Positions 15,901 to 24,202 of a stretch of DNA of 64,000 bases are shown here, piece after piece. Positions within the stretch are counted from its first letter, which is position 1, and the number at the start of each line of letters is the position of its first letter. Both the position numbers and the translations under genes were made by a program. The stretch is from Kitasatospora cineracea (GTDB lineage Bacteria; Actinomycetota; Actinomycetes; Streptomycetales; Streptomycetaceae). Location: the NCBI RefSeq assembly GCF_003751605.1, contig NZ_RJVJ01000001.1:3224001-3288000 (forward strand), read 5' to 3'. Below the pieces are notes generated by a model. The model made no database searches. It was not told the DNA's origin and was given only the letters and a program-made list of their open reading frames with translations.

Positions 15901-17980
15901 CATCCGAGGCGCCCAGGAGGACGCCGTCTCCCTGGCCACCCTCGCGCCCCGCCACCAGCACGCCGTCGAGACCCTCACCGCCCCCTACTACCACCAGCTC
16001 ATCCACCGACTCCTCGGCCCCGCCCTCGCCGAGCAGATCACCACCGACGACGCCATGACCGCCGTCACCCGCGCCCTGCGCACTGCCGAAGCTGACGGCT
16101 GGCAGCCCGAGCGCCTGCTCGCCGCCGCCACCTGGCGCGGCGACCTCAACACCGCCGACTCCCCGGCCCAGGCTCTCGCCTGGCGCCTGAACACCATCAC
16201 CGAAGACCGCCCCGCACCCGCCCACCTCAACGCACCCACCACCGCCGACACCACCCGCTACGCCGCCCTGGTCGCGCAGCTCACCGGCCTGCCCGCCCAC
16301 CGCCTCGTCCCCGAGACCGCGACCACTGAACCGGCTGCCCTGCGCATCGCGCCCGCCGCCGCCCAGGCCGCCGACGCGCACCCGCACGTCTCCACCGACA
16401 CCCTCAACCGCTACGCCACCACCGCCGCCAGCACGCTCAACACCACCACCGACAAGATCACCGCCCACCCGCAGTGGCCCCACCTCGCCGGCGCCCTGGC
16501 CGCCGCCGAGCGCACCGGCCGCGACACCACCACCCTGCTCACCACCGCCGCCACCCAGACCACCAGCGGCAGCGACCCGGTCACCGCCCTGACCCGCGCC
16601 GCCCGCACCCACCTGGCCACCGACGGCATCCCCGAACACCACCAGCAGGCCCCCGAAGCCCTCCGCCACCAGGCCCTCGCCGCCACCGTCCTCGGCAACG
16701 AGCACGCCACCCGCGCCCTTGGCGAGAACACCTGGCCCGCCCTCACCGCCGCCCTGCGCCGCGCCGAGACCGCAGGCCACGAACCCGCCGTACTGCTGCG
16801 CCAGGTCGCCGAACAGCGCCCGCTCACCGGCGCCGACAGCCTCAGCCAGGTCCTCGCCTGGCGCATCGGCCGCCACCTCGCCGCCAACACCCCGGCCACC
16901 GCCGCCCAGCAGAACGACCGCGCCGAAACGGAGCTGTGGCGCACCCTCGCCTGGACCCTCAAGGCGATCGAGAGCACCGGCACCACCGCGGAGACCACCC
17001 TGACCGAGGCGACCGGCCGCACCTCGCTGCCCGAACTTCTCCAGCACGCCCAGCAGCAGGCCCTCGCCCACACCCGCGCCGCCTCCGGCCGCGCCGACCT
17101 CCCGGCCTGGATCAGCCCGGTGCCGCTCTCCATCGCCGCCAACCCACGCCACCACGACTACCTCAGCGAGAGCACCACACTGATCGCCAACCGCGTCTCG
17201 GTGCTCGGCGACCGCACCGTGGAGAACCGGCCGGAGTGGAGCCGAACCCTCGGCGAAGCCCCGACCGACCCCACCCTGCGGACTCAGTGGGAGAAGCAGC
17301 TGGCCGTCGTCGCCGCCTACCGCGACCAGTACCGGGTCACCGACGACAACGCCGCCCAGCCGGCTGGCCCGTACATCGAGGAGAGCCGCACGGGCCACCA
17401 CGCCTACTGGCAGGCCGCCGAAGCAGCCATCGCCGCCCGCCGCATCGCCACCGCCCCGAGCACTCCGGCGGCGGCCACCGCGGACAGCGACCAGCGGGCC
17501 CTCCGCCGACTCGCCGCCGACGTCTACCGCACGCTGCCCGAGGCGGAGCAGGCCGAGGTCCTGCGTGCCGTTGCCGTCCGGACTGGCGCGTCCTGGCTTG
17601 TCGGCCGCCCGCGCCTGGACGAGGCCGCCCTGGCCCAGCAGCACGTCGCCGAGTCCGTCAGCATGGTGCTCGCCGAACGCCGCCAGCTCACCGCGGAGGC
17701 CGCCCAGCCCGTGCAGCAGGAGATCGAGGACCGACGCCAGCCGACCCTCGCCGAGCGCCGCCGAGCCGGCCGCCAGGCCGAGCGCCAGGCCCACCGCGAC
17801 CAGCTCCAGCAACGCGGCGGACAGCCCGGCACCCGCACTGCCCGACCCGCGCCGAACCGCCGAGTCGAGCCCATCGACCAGCGCCAGGCCCCGGCCCAGC
17901 GCCCGGCCGAGCAGCGGCAGCCGCTCCAACCGCGCCCGCAGCAGATCCAGCAGGACCAACAGGGACCGCGACTGCGCTGA
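12956..17980 (+). CDS. MobF-family conjugative relaxase/helicase (TraA/TrwC-like)
   Basis: A 1674-residue relaxase that nicks and unwinds plasmid DNA for conjugation. N-terminal Tyr pairs (Y12/Y14 and the YY near residue 37) fit catalytic or accessory tyrosines. The metal-binding His triad is H237, H248 and H250 in H-Y-D-S-R-A-G-D-P-N-L-H-T-H. The helicase part has Walker A G-P-A-G-S-G-K-T (K589) and Walker B V-D-E-A (D671/E672). The last ~650 residues are Ala/Thr-rich and helical, ending in a Gln/Arg-rich tail. ATG 12956 is chosen over GTG 12944 because GGGGGTGG lies eight bases upstream and the protein then begins MTIHKLTAG, as is typical. No coupling protein or other transfer gene is in the window. 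Confidence 0.9.
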   Translation: MTIHKLTAGNGYTYLTRQVAGGDVQRQRGQSAEEYYTQKGNPAGVWLGRGAPLLGLDGTTVTEQQMKHLFGLGQHPDAERIIAEHLAANVRADMDEDQLKAVQAAAIKAATLGRKYPEYEPLDPFAERVERRLAVIEKETRRTPTSAEVKKVQQEESRRQRAAVAGFDLVFAPVKSAAVLWALDERPEVRAAVREAHEAARDAALELLEEHAAHTRTGSTGQAQIDTKGLVAVAFDHYDSRAGDPNLHTHVVIANKIQGADGKWRSLDARGLLAMTVATSEFYNSRFETELTARLGVTFEAREDSATKRQPVREIAGVPTEALTHFSSRRTEIEARYEQLLREYRRDHGHDPSRGMTHQLARQANLDTREGKKAARSLEEMRADWTHTVTTAHGQDIVQRVMAAVPAPESTPATARQEEPKPVEIPTLAAAVITAVGEERAVWTVWNLRAHAERLARSEHPTTSTTEHRQLVEAIVTEAVSPAHSIRVDAPALLDEPEELRRANGDSVFVRHASTRYTSTAILDAERRLVDAALTPVNEGLNPAFVGAAIDGFEARNRALDEGQRALVTAFATDTRLVSLGLGPAGSGKTTAMQAYVHVANQAGQRVVPLATSAASAAVLARDLGQPAENLHKFLWEHTGGTYAAQLSSGQNVPSNRAGFVLNPGDVVLVDEAGMAGTLNLDRLTRIAAEHGASVRLLGDYRQLGSVEAGGALRLIAAEAGAVELTTLHRFSNQDEATATLKIRTGDAAGLDFYFANQRVVSGSRTAMVEAAYDGWKADMLAGRTTLISARTGTDVTALSARAREDRVAAGQVETDGVLLRDGNRAGRGDWIVTRENNRKITTNRGADFVKNGDAWQVLKRYEDGSLKVRHLEHRGRLTLPAEYVAANVQLLYASTITRSQGGTVDTAHPLVTDDTTREELYVQLSRARHTTTLYTATHDLLPFDTDEQLDQPKNDPNSFAAREVLERVLGREGAQLSATETIRGAQEDAVSLATLAPRHQHAVETLTAPYYHQLIHRLLGPALAEQITTDDAMTAVTRALRTAEADGWQPERLLAAATWRGDLNTADSPAQALAWRLNTITEDRPAPAHLNAPTTADTTRYAALVAQLTGLPAHRLVPETATTEPAALRIAPAAAQAADAHPHVSTDTLNRYATTAASTLNTTTDKITAHPQWPHLAGALAAAERTGRDTTTLLTTAATQTTSGSDPVTALTRAARTHLATDGIPEHHQQAPEALRHQALAATVLGNEHATRALGENTWPALTAALRRAETAGHEPAVLLRQVAEQRPLTGADSLSQVLAWRIGRHLAANTPATAAQQNDRAETELWRTLAWTLKAIESTGTTAETTLTEATGRTSLPELLQHAQQQALAHTRAASGRADLPAWISPVPLSIAANPRHHDYLSESTTLIANRVSVLGDRTVENRPEWSRTLGEAPTDPTLRTQWEKQLAVVAAYRDQYRVTDDNAAQPAGPYIEESRTGHHAYWQAAEAAIAARRIATAPSTPAAATADSDQRALRRLAADVYRTLPEAEQAEVLRAVAVRTGASWLVGRPRLDEAALAQQHVAESVSMVLAERRQLTAEAAQPVQQEIEDRRQPTLAERRRAGRQAERQAHRDQLQQRGGQPGTRTARPAPNRRVEPIDQRQAPAQRPAEQRQPLQPRPQQIQQDQQGPRLR

Positions 17981-18051
17981 GCGACGGCCACCGTCACCGA
18001 GTCGGGCAGTTCGCCCGACAACCCGAGCGTCGGACTGCTTTGATCGACGGC

Positions 18052-18660
18052 ATGCGCATGAACTCCTTGGTGATGCTGGCCACGGTCTTAGCTGTGCTCG
18101 GAGGGACGATTGCTGCCCTGATCGGACTGAGTGACTATCTGGCAGCCCGGTGGGCACTCAACAAGCTGTCGAGTGGGCGCCCGACCGGCTGGCGCGGAAG
18201 GCTGGTAGTCCGGCTCCGGTCCGAGCCTGATGGTGGCCGCCAGCGTTATGAGCGAGACCTTCGGCGTGGCCCACGGGTTGCCCTGATCGGTTTGATCATC
18301 TTCTTGGTGGGGGTCTGCACAGCTCTCGCCTGGTGCAGCATCGCGGTGTTGATCGAGCACTGGAACACTCACGGCCAGCTCGGCCCCGGCGACGCAGGCC
18401 CCGTCGTAACTGCCGTAGTCAGCATCACCGGTGTTGTGGGCTGCGTGATCGCCAGTATCGTCGGGGTCTTCGCCAAGCTGGTTACTGCCAAGGGCAAGGC
18501 CAGCGCGGACGTCATGACTGCGCAGGCTGAGTTGATCCGCGCGCAAGCGGAGGTGATCCGAGCTCAGAACGGCTTGCCTCCGGGGGTTGCGACGGTCAGC
18601 TCGGGAGGAGGACAACGCGAAGTTGAACCTCCCGAGCCAGCGGCGCCCTCCGCGGCCTAG
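18052..18660 (+). CDS. membrane protein with an early TTA codon
   Basis: A 202-residue protein with three membrane segments (about residues 5-27, 78-102 and 122-146) and a charged C-terminal helix carrying two similar hepta-repeats (A-E-L-I-R-A-Q, A-E-V-I-R-A-Q). It starts at ATG 18052 (a second ATG two codons on is possible), 71 bp after the relaxase gene. Codon 13 is TTA (18088-18090), the rare leucine codon read by the bldA tRNA in Streptomyces, so translation might depend on developmental stage. Function unknown. Confidence 0.6.
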   Translation: MRMNSLVMLATVLAVLGGTIAALIGLSDYLAARWALNKLSSGRPTGWRGRLVVRLRSEPDGGRQRYERDLRRGPRVALIGLIIFLVGVCTALAWCSIAVLIEHWNTHGQLGPGDAGPVVTAVVSITGVVGCVIASIVGVFAKLVTAKGKASADVMTAQAELIRAQAEVIRAQNGLPPGVATVSSGGGQREVEPPEPAAPSAA

Positions 18661-18684
18661 CGGTCGGACCCGACCCGTGACGCC

Positions 18685-20091
18685 CTACACTGCCGACAAG
18701 CTCAGCTCCAGCAAGACCGGGTGAGGGGTCTGCTCGTTGCCCCGGTTGTCGGCCAGCAGCAAGACACGGTTGGTGTCAGTGGAGATGAGGCTCGTCGCTC
18801 TGTTGAGACCCGGCAAGTGACAGACCAATGAGTGCTCGTATGTGACCAGATCCGTCCGATACAGCATGATCGCGGCACCCCCAGAATCGGGGCCGGCACT
18901 GAGCACCGTGCGAGAGTCCAGAGCAAGCAACGCGGTCACACGTACGGGCGGACCGGCAAGCCAGTTGCGTTCGTCGAGCACCATGTCGTCACCGAGATCC
19001 AGATGTCCGCACTTACTGCCACCGACGACGAAGAGCCGACCGTCCTGAGTGAACACGACCTCATTGACTTGGCCGCTGAACGTGATGGCATACCGCTCTT
19101 CGTCGCCCAGCTGCTTTCCGAGCCTGAGCAAGGTGTGGGAACCGTTGTACACGGGGCCTGTCGGGCCCGTGCTGGAGAACGCCCACACGCTGCCATCGGG
19201 GTGCGTGAGCAGCTGCCGAGCACCGTCAATCCCGCCGGCCACAGGTGCCAGTCGGCCCTCCAGCTTGGACACGACGACACCCGAGGTCAGCACCAGGAGT
19301 TCACCGTCGGGGCGCCTCTGCACCCTGCTCTCGCACAGATGTCCATTGAGGCTCAGATCGTGCTTCGGCATCCTCTTACCGGTCTCACCGTGAAGTCCGT
19401 GGACGCCATTGTGGTCTGTCACCAACAGCTGACCTTTGCCCGCCGGGGTCAGGCCGGTTGGCTCGTGAAGGGCGGTTGTCGCCAGCAGCGGCTCCACTGT
19501 CAGGCCGTCGGCGAGCGTGGCCCCCGGCAAAACGATGTCGTGGCTCGCTGGCAGCCAGGCAGGGCTGAGACGTGGTTGCTCAGGGGTGAGCACCTCGGTG
19601 ATCGTGACGTGCGAGCCACCGCGGCGGGTGGTGATGTCGTTCAAGCGTTTGAACAACTGGAAGGGCGTGAGCAAGCCGGCCACCAGTGCCTCGATGTGTG
19701 TCCGGTCGAGCAACAGCACACGGGCGTCCTTCTTGGCATCCTGGATGATCATCGGCAGGTACCCGGACATCGAGACGAATACGGCCCGGACGCCGGGAGG
19801 ACGGGTTTCTAGGCGGCCACGGAGCTTCACCAAGGGGTCGCTGTTGACCGGGTCTTCTTCCCACTTCGCTTCGGCGATGTAGTGGACGCCGCTGATCTCG
19901 AAGGCGACGTCAATATCGTCACGGCCGTCCACACCGCGGTTGTCCGCACGAGCCTCCGTGCCTCCGGCCATCAGGACGTCCACGAGGAACTGGTTGAAGG
20001 CACGGCCACGGGCTGCCTTCGCCCGCTGGTCCTGTTCCATGCCCCTGAGGGCCTTGTACTTGTCGATCAACTGGCGCTGCATTTCGGTCAC
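18685..20091 (-). CDS. PD-(D/E)xK-type nuclease domain fused to a probable beta-propeller
   Basis: A 468-residue protein. Residues ~25-150 fit a restriction-endonuclease-like fold: D61 in I-D-V-A-F, then E74-x-K76 in Y-I-A-E-A-K-W, the D...ExK core of Mrr/Holliday-resolvase-like nucleases. Residues ~185-465 consist of repeated short beta-rich segments (for example P-D-G-S-V-W-A-F-S, Q-D-G-R-L-F-V-V-G-G), like a six- or seven-bladed propeller. The architecture suggests a nuclease controlled by a sensing domain, possibly a phage-defence effector; this is inference. It lies between the relaxase module and a Fic gene and is convergent with the gene ending at 18660. Confidence 0.6.
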   Translation of the reverse strand: MTEMQRQLIDKYKALRGMEQDQRAKAARGRAFNQFLVDVLMAGGTEARADNRGVDGRDDIDVAFEISGVHYIAEAKWEEDPVNSDPLVKLRGRLETRPPGVRAVFVSMSGYLPMIIQDAKKDARVLLLDRTHIEALVAGLLTPFQLFKRLNDITTRRGGSHVTITEVLTPEQPRLSPAWLPASHDIVLPGATLADGLTVEPLLATTALHEPTGLTPAGKGQLLVTDHNGVHGLHGETGKRMPKHDLSLNGHLCESRVQRRPDGELLVLTSGVVVSKLEGRLAPVAGGIDGARQLLTHPDGSVWAFSSTGPTGPVYNGSHTLLRLGKQLGDEERYAITFSGQVNEVVFTQDGRLFVVGGSKCGHLDLGDDMVLDERNWLAGPPVRVTALLALDSRTVLSAGPDSGGAAIMLYRTDLVTYEHSLVCHLPGLNRATSLISTDTNRVLLLADNRGNEQTPHPVLLELSLSAV

Positions 20092-20261
20092 ATGGGCATT
20101 GTGCAGCCGATGCGACTACATGTTCCTCAGCGCACGCGCGCAATCGTGGCAACGCAAGGAGGGCATCCCGGAGAAGCGGGACCAGGCCGCCGCCAGGCAG
20201 AAAAGGGCAGCAGGGGCGGCCGGCTCATCAGCCACGACGCCGACACAACCTCACACAGGTC

Positions 20262-20603
20262 CTAGAAGGCACGAAGCTCGACGCCGATCCCCATCCCATC
20301 GAGGTCGCTTCCGAGCCTCCAGTAAACGTCGCTCTCGTAGAAGCTCTCTGCATCGCCGTTCCCCTCAGCGGGGTCGATCTTGTACATCTCGGGGACGTCG
20401 TAGGCCACCTTGTACCCGGCCTCCGCGTCTGACCACTGGACCCGGACCACCATGTCCGCTGTACCGATGTCGTAGGTGTCGTTCCCGTGGTTCTTGGCGA
20501 TGTACTCGAACGGATACGTGAACGTATAGCCGTCGTCCTTCTTGATCGACCGGAGGTAGTCCAGCTCGTTCTCGAACCCATAGTTGTTCGACTCACTCCA
20601 CAT
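20262..20603 (-). CDS. small acidic hypothetical protein
   Basis: A 113-residue, strongly acidic, Tyr-rich protein (for example D-D-G-Y-T-F-T-Y-P-F-E-Y). It starts at ATG with a GGA-type site upstream. Small acidic proteins beside nucleases can be immunity proteins or DNA mimics, but there is no sequence evidence for that here. It lies 170 bp upstream of the nuclease-propeller gene on the same strand. No family is recognised. Confidence 0.55.
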   Translation of the reverse strand: MWSESNNYGFENELDYLRSIKKDDGYTFTYPFEYIAKNHGNDTYDIGTADMVVRVQWSDAEAGYKVAYDVPEMYKIDPAEGNGDAESFYESDVYWRLGSDLDGMGIGVELRAF

Positions 20604-20881
20604 GGAAGGAGCATAGTGCCCTGCGCTCTGCCAGAGTCGACACTATGGCCGAGTAGGCGAAGCGCTCGTGGACCCTCTGCCAGGCTCCGAACTCCCCCCG
20701 CGGCGTCTTCCGCCACTGGCTACCGGCCCGGAACCGGCACACTACGTCCTCGAACTGCTCGTGCACCGGCTGCGGGTACGGGCCGTACTGTCCGACCGGC
20801 AGAAGCGGCTCGATCAGCCCTCACTCACTGGCGCTCAGCTGGTGTCGCGTCACACCGACGGTTCTACCTGCCAAGCCCTAG
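20604..20881. other. 278-bp gap, no gene recognised
   Basis: Between a small acidic gene and the Fic gene. A plus-strand frame is open through it, but it has no ribosome binding site and runs antisense into the Fic gene. I see no hairpin or repeat of note. Confidence 0.4.
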
Positions 20882-22027
20882 TCAGCCGCGGCGACGGCTG
20901 TACGGGTTCTTCAGCGGCTCCGTCGACATCCGGATGTCCTTTCGAACCGGCTCCATGCGAGGGCCAGCTGTGTAATACCGGCCTCGCGCCTGCCCCTGAG
21001 ACTCCAGCCACCCGAGGTCAACGAGGGTCTGGATGTCCCGCTTCGACGTGCGCTCGTTCAGCTCGGCATCCTGTTGGTACATCGTGCGGCGCAGCCGGGT
21101 GTGGAAGTAGACCGGGGAGAGGGCGGCGACCATGCGTTCGTCGAGCCCAGCTGCCTCCATCTCCTCCGCGAGGCGAATCCACACGCGACCTTGGACGTCA
21201 ATGCGGCGCTTCGCCTGCTGAGCCTGCATGTGATGGGCACCGAGGCAGAACTTGATCCATGGGTGTGCGTCGCGTTGGGGGCTCCACTGGTGGCCGCCGA
21301 CTCGCTCTAGGATCTGGTAGTAGGCGTAGGTGTTCACTCCTCGTCCCAGCCACTCCTCGATCGAGGAGAACTCGGCTGGGACAAGGGCCTCGCGGGAGAA
21401 GACGAGGGTCGACAGCGAACGGGACATGCGCCCGTTCCCGTCTTTCCACGGGTGGATCTTCACGAGATTGAGGTGTGCCATCGACGCACGGATGTGGGTG
21501 GGTGCGTCCAGGTCGCCCTCGTTGAGCCAGTCGATCAGCTCACCCATCAGCGCCTGGGCCTCGTCCTTCTCGGGGCCTTCGTAGACGTGCACCGTCGGGT
21601 CGTCCGGGTCGGTGATGTACACCGGTCCCTCGCGGTATCGACCTGGGCGCTTCGACGGATCGTGCTCGTTGATCATCCGGTGTAGACCGTTGAGGAGGCC
21701 ATGGTCGTACCGGAACCAGGAACCGGCGTCGGACAGGTCCTGGATGTAGGACATGGCCCGCTGGTAGCCCTCCAGAGCCTTGCGGCTGGTCTCCTCGGTG
21801 TCGAGGGGCTGTTCGCCCTGGATCATCGCCTCGACGTCGTCCACCTTCGCGTCGTAACCCTCGATGCTGTTCGAGCCGGCGATGGCGCGAGCGGTGAGGT
21901 TTCGGCGCAGCTGCTTGGTCCAGCGAGAGGTGGGCCGCAGGTGGATGCGCAGATCCTCGCGCATGGCGACGATCTCCGAGAGGACCCGGTCGTCTGTGGC
22001 ATCGGTGCCTGGCGTCTTGAACAGCAT
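20882..22027 (-). CDS. Fic family protein (AMP-transferase type) with C-terminal HTH
   Basis: A 381-residue Fic protein. The core motif is H-P-W-K-D-G-N-G-R (residues 192-200), HPFx[D/E]GNGR with Trp for Phe, so it should transfer AMP (or another phosphate-linked group) to a target hydroxyl. Residues 52-57 (S-N-S-I-E-G) match the [S/T]xxxE[G/N] inhibitory motif on an N-terminal helix, so it is a self-inhibited class II Fic protein that needs no separate antitoxin. The last ~90 residues look like a winged helix, as in many standalone Fic proteins. Its neighbours are nuclease-like genes. Confidence 0.85.
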   Translation of the reverse strand: MLFKTPGTDATDDRVLSEIVAMREDLRIHLRPTSRWTKQLRRNLTARAIAGSNSIEGYDAKVDDVEAMIQGEQPLDTEETSRKALEGYQRAMSYIQDLSDAGSWFRYDHGLLNGLHRMINEHDPSKRPGRYREGPVYITDPDDPTVHVYEGPEKDEAQALMGELIDWLNEGDLDAPTHIRASMAHLNLVKIHPWKDGNGRMSRSLSTLVFSREALVPAEFSSIEEWLGRGVNTYAYYQILERVGGHQWSPQRDAHPWIKFCLGAHHMQAQQAKRRIDVQGRVWIRLAEEMEAAGLDERMVAALSPVYFHTRLRRTMYQQDAELNERTSKRDIQTLVDLGWLESQGQARGRYYTAGPRMEPVRKDIRMSTEPLKNPYSRRRG

Positions 22028-22216
22028 GTCCCTATGACACCATTTTCATGTCACGAGGACAAGGCGGCATGCTCACCGGTGGATGGGAACCGGAATCTGG
22101 TTAGGCCCGTCGGCGCAAGAGAGCAGGGCACTCCGCTCGGCCACCGCCGTCACCGGGTCGAATGAAACGTTGTGTTCGCCGTCTGATCTGTCCGAGCCGT
22201 GCCCCATCCTGGCCTC

Positions 22217-23130
22217 ATGGATGTAGCACGAACTCCGGACCTGCCCCGGCCGCGGCGCCGGGGCGATCTGCTGGTCCTCTACGCCGTCACTGCGGCGGAG
22301 GCGGCAGAGATGGACGGCTCCGATACCGGGCGCCGACTGGTCAACCTCAGCGAACGGCGTTCGGTGGCTGGCTGGTGGGATGACCTGATTCCCTTCGACG
22401 GGGTGCTCCCGGACCTGGAGGGCGACGTCGTACAGCCGGCCTGCGCCTGTCGAAGGAATTGCGTCAGGCGTACCCAGGAGTCGACGTCCGGATTCACATG
22501 GCCCCGCGGGGAATCATCCGCGCCCGGACTACCGAGTACGACACGGCATGGGACTCGATGGGCCGACCTCCGCTCCCGCGGCACGTCGAAGACTTGATCA
22601 AGCAGCTCAGCCCCGAGTGCTCCCTCTGTGGCACTACCGCCAGGACGTTGCAGATCGCCCACATCATCGGTTGGCCCGAGATCCGGCAGCGGGTTGAACG
22701 CCATCCGCACCGGGCTGGTCGCCCGCAGATCGCCACCAACATGTTCCACAACCCCTGGAACATGTTGCGGCTGTGCCGCGACTACGACCACCGAACTGGC
22801 TGTCACGACCGACAGGAGGCTGGGGAGATCACCGAGGAGGTGATTGTGGAGGCTCGTGCCGCCCTCGACCGCCTCCCGGGTGCTGAGAGGATCTACGGTG
22901 CCTTCGTGGACCAACGTCTTCTCGCCAAGGCGCGGAAGGAGGTGGTCGACATGAACGTGGTGCTCGGCGGTCTCGCGCAGGTTGTGGATGCGACCGCCTC
23001 GACCGGCCGGCCGCCCTACTTGCTCAATCACGGCACCGTGCAGGTGAACCGGGCCCAAGGCTGGATTCAGTGGGGCAACTACGGCTGCCCAGATGGCCCC
23101 GAACCTGAGACGGGTGACAGGGAAGCCTGA
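22217..23130 (+). pseudogene. HNH endonuclease, reading frame broken by a -1 shift
   Basis: Residues encoded by 22217 to about 22437 read as a normal protein in one frame (M-D-V-A-R-T-P...D-L-I-P-F-D-G-V), and the continuation from about 22441 reads in another (L-R-L-S-K-E-L-R-Q-A-Y-P-G). Adding one G in CCGGCC at 22436-22441 would join them. The C-terminal part has an HNH layout: C-S-L-C-G, then A-H-I-I, an Asn-rich N-P-W-N-M, and C-R-D-Y-D-H with a later C-H-D. If the shift is real, only the part from TTG 22459 (223 residues, still holding the HNH core) may be made. The tail overlaps an opposite-strand gene remnant. Confidence 0.55.
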
Positions 23131-23367
23131 ACCACGCGGCCAGGAGGTTGATCGGTGCGCCGTCGAGTCGCGGAGGGTCTGGGCGACGTCGGCGTAGCTC
23201 TTGATCTCCGGTACGCCAGCGGTGATGTGCACGGAGACCATCGGGCGCTGCTTGAGCTGCTTCCACCAGATCCGTGGCACCCAGGCGCGCTCGGCGGCGA
23301 TCTGGTAATCGGGTCGGCCGATGGTGACGAAGGCGGAGTTGCGGTTCTTCCAGCTCCAGAAGCTGGG
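23131..23367 (-). pseudogene. orphan coding remnant downstream of an in-frame TAG
   Basis: Directly after the TAG that ends the next gene upstream, the same frame continues with convincing coding sequence (R-N-S-A-F-V-T-I-G-R-P-D-Y-Q, then W-V-P-R-I-W-W-K-Q-L-K-Q-R, V-S-V-H-I-T-A-G-V-P-E-I-K-S-Y) with strong G/C third positions and no start codon until a GTG at 23280. It is probably the cut-off C-terminal part of the protein encoded at 23368-24042, lost through a nonsense mutation and then decaying into the HNH gene. Confidence 0.5.
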
Positions 23368-24042
23368 CTAGTCCGGAGCATCGAGCCGTGAAACCAGCGT
23401 CTCCGGCCCGACCAGGTAGACGCCTTCGTAGCCGAGGCCAGCAGTCCAGGAGCCGTACGCGGCGCGGAAGGCATTGGTGGCCGGCGGCAGTGTGGCGTTG
23501 ATGCTGTCGGTGGCATCGAGCGCGAGGTGGATGCCCTTCTTCGGCCGTGTCTGCTTACTCTCGATCGCGGTCTTAATCGCCTCCACGATCTGCTCGATCG
23601 TCATCTCCGGGTGAGCGGCGGTCTGGGACTGAGCGAGTTGCTTCCAAGTGTCCGTGCGGTCGACCACCGTCGTCTGGATCAGCAGCTTCACCGTGTCGTC
23701 CTCGGTATCGACGGCGATGCAGTCCACACCGTCCTCCTGCTTGCCGCCTTCCGTGAGCTCCGCTGGCCCCCAGCTGGCGCCCTGCCTGTTGAGGTGGTTG
23801 GTGAGACTCTGCCCCGTTCGTTGCTCGCGCTCGGCCTTCAGGGGCCACGCACCGGCAGTACGGGCGATCACCCTGCCGTCTGGTGTCACGTCGACTCCGG
23901 CCTCCCGGCCGTCCCGCGCTGTGCTCAGCCCAGTGATTTCGCCGGTCTCGGTCATTTTGATCACGAGAGCCGATTCGCTGGGGGTGATCGCCTCACCTTC
24001 GGCTTGAACCATCCGAGACTCGCCCGTGTCCTTGTCAGCCAT
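23368..24042 (-). CDS. uncharacterised protein, probably truncated
   Basis: A 224-residue protein starting at ATG 24042 with a clear AGGAGGTG upstream. Residues ~105-135 (D-G-V-D-C-I-A-V-D-T-E-D, then V-K-L-L-I-Q-T-T-V-V) vaguely resemble the D...(Q/E)xT core of some restriction-like nucleases, but I would not assign the fold. A TAG stop may be premature, because coding-like sequence continues in frame for another ~75 codons. It lies among nuclease-like genes. Confidence 0.55.
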   Translation of the reverse strand: MADKDTGESRMVQAEGEAITPSESALVIKMTETGEITGLSTARDGREAGVDVTPDGRVIARTAGAWPLKAEREQRTGQSLTNHLNRQGASWGPAELTEGGKQEDGVDCIAVDTEDDTVKLLIQTTVVDRTDTWKQLAQSQTAAHPEMTIEQIVEAIKTAIESKQTRPKKGIHLALDATDSINATLPPATNAFRAAYGSWTAGLGYEGVYLVGPETLVSRLDAPD

Positions 24043-24202
24043 CGCGCACCTCCTGCCTGTCCAGTTTCCCGCAGGACGGGTGGTTGGACGATTCCTGAGA
24101 AATGGCGGCATCGGGCACCGGGTGGTGACGATGGCACTGAAGCGTTCCTGAGAGCACGGCGGCGGAGTTCCCGTCGCGACGACGGGAACTCCGCGTTGAA
24201 TT

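Noticed and set aside
13937..18157. 1406-codon open frame on the minus strand opposite the relaxase gene
   Set aside because: Its translation is Gly/Val/Ala-rich low complexity, with no motif. The plus strand carries clear relaxase and helicase motifs.
20668..21255. 195-codon plus-strand frame before and across the Fic gene
   Set aside because: Most of it is antisense to the Fic gene, and the remaining part has no start signal; at most a tiny relic.
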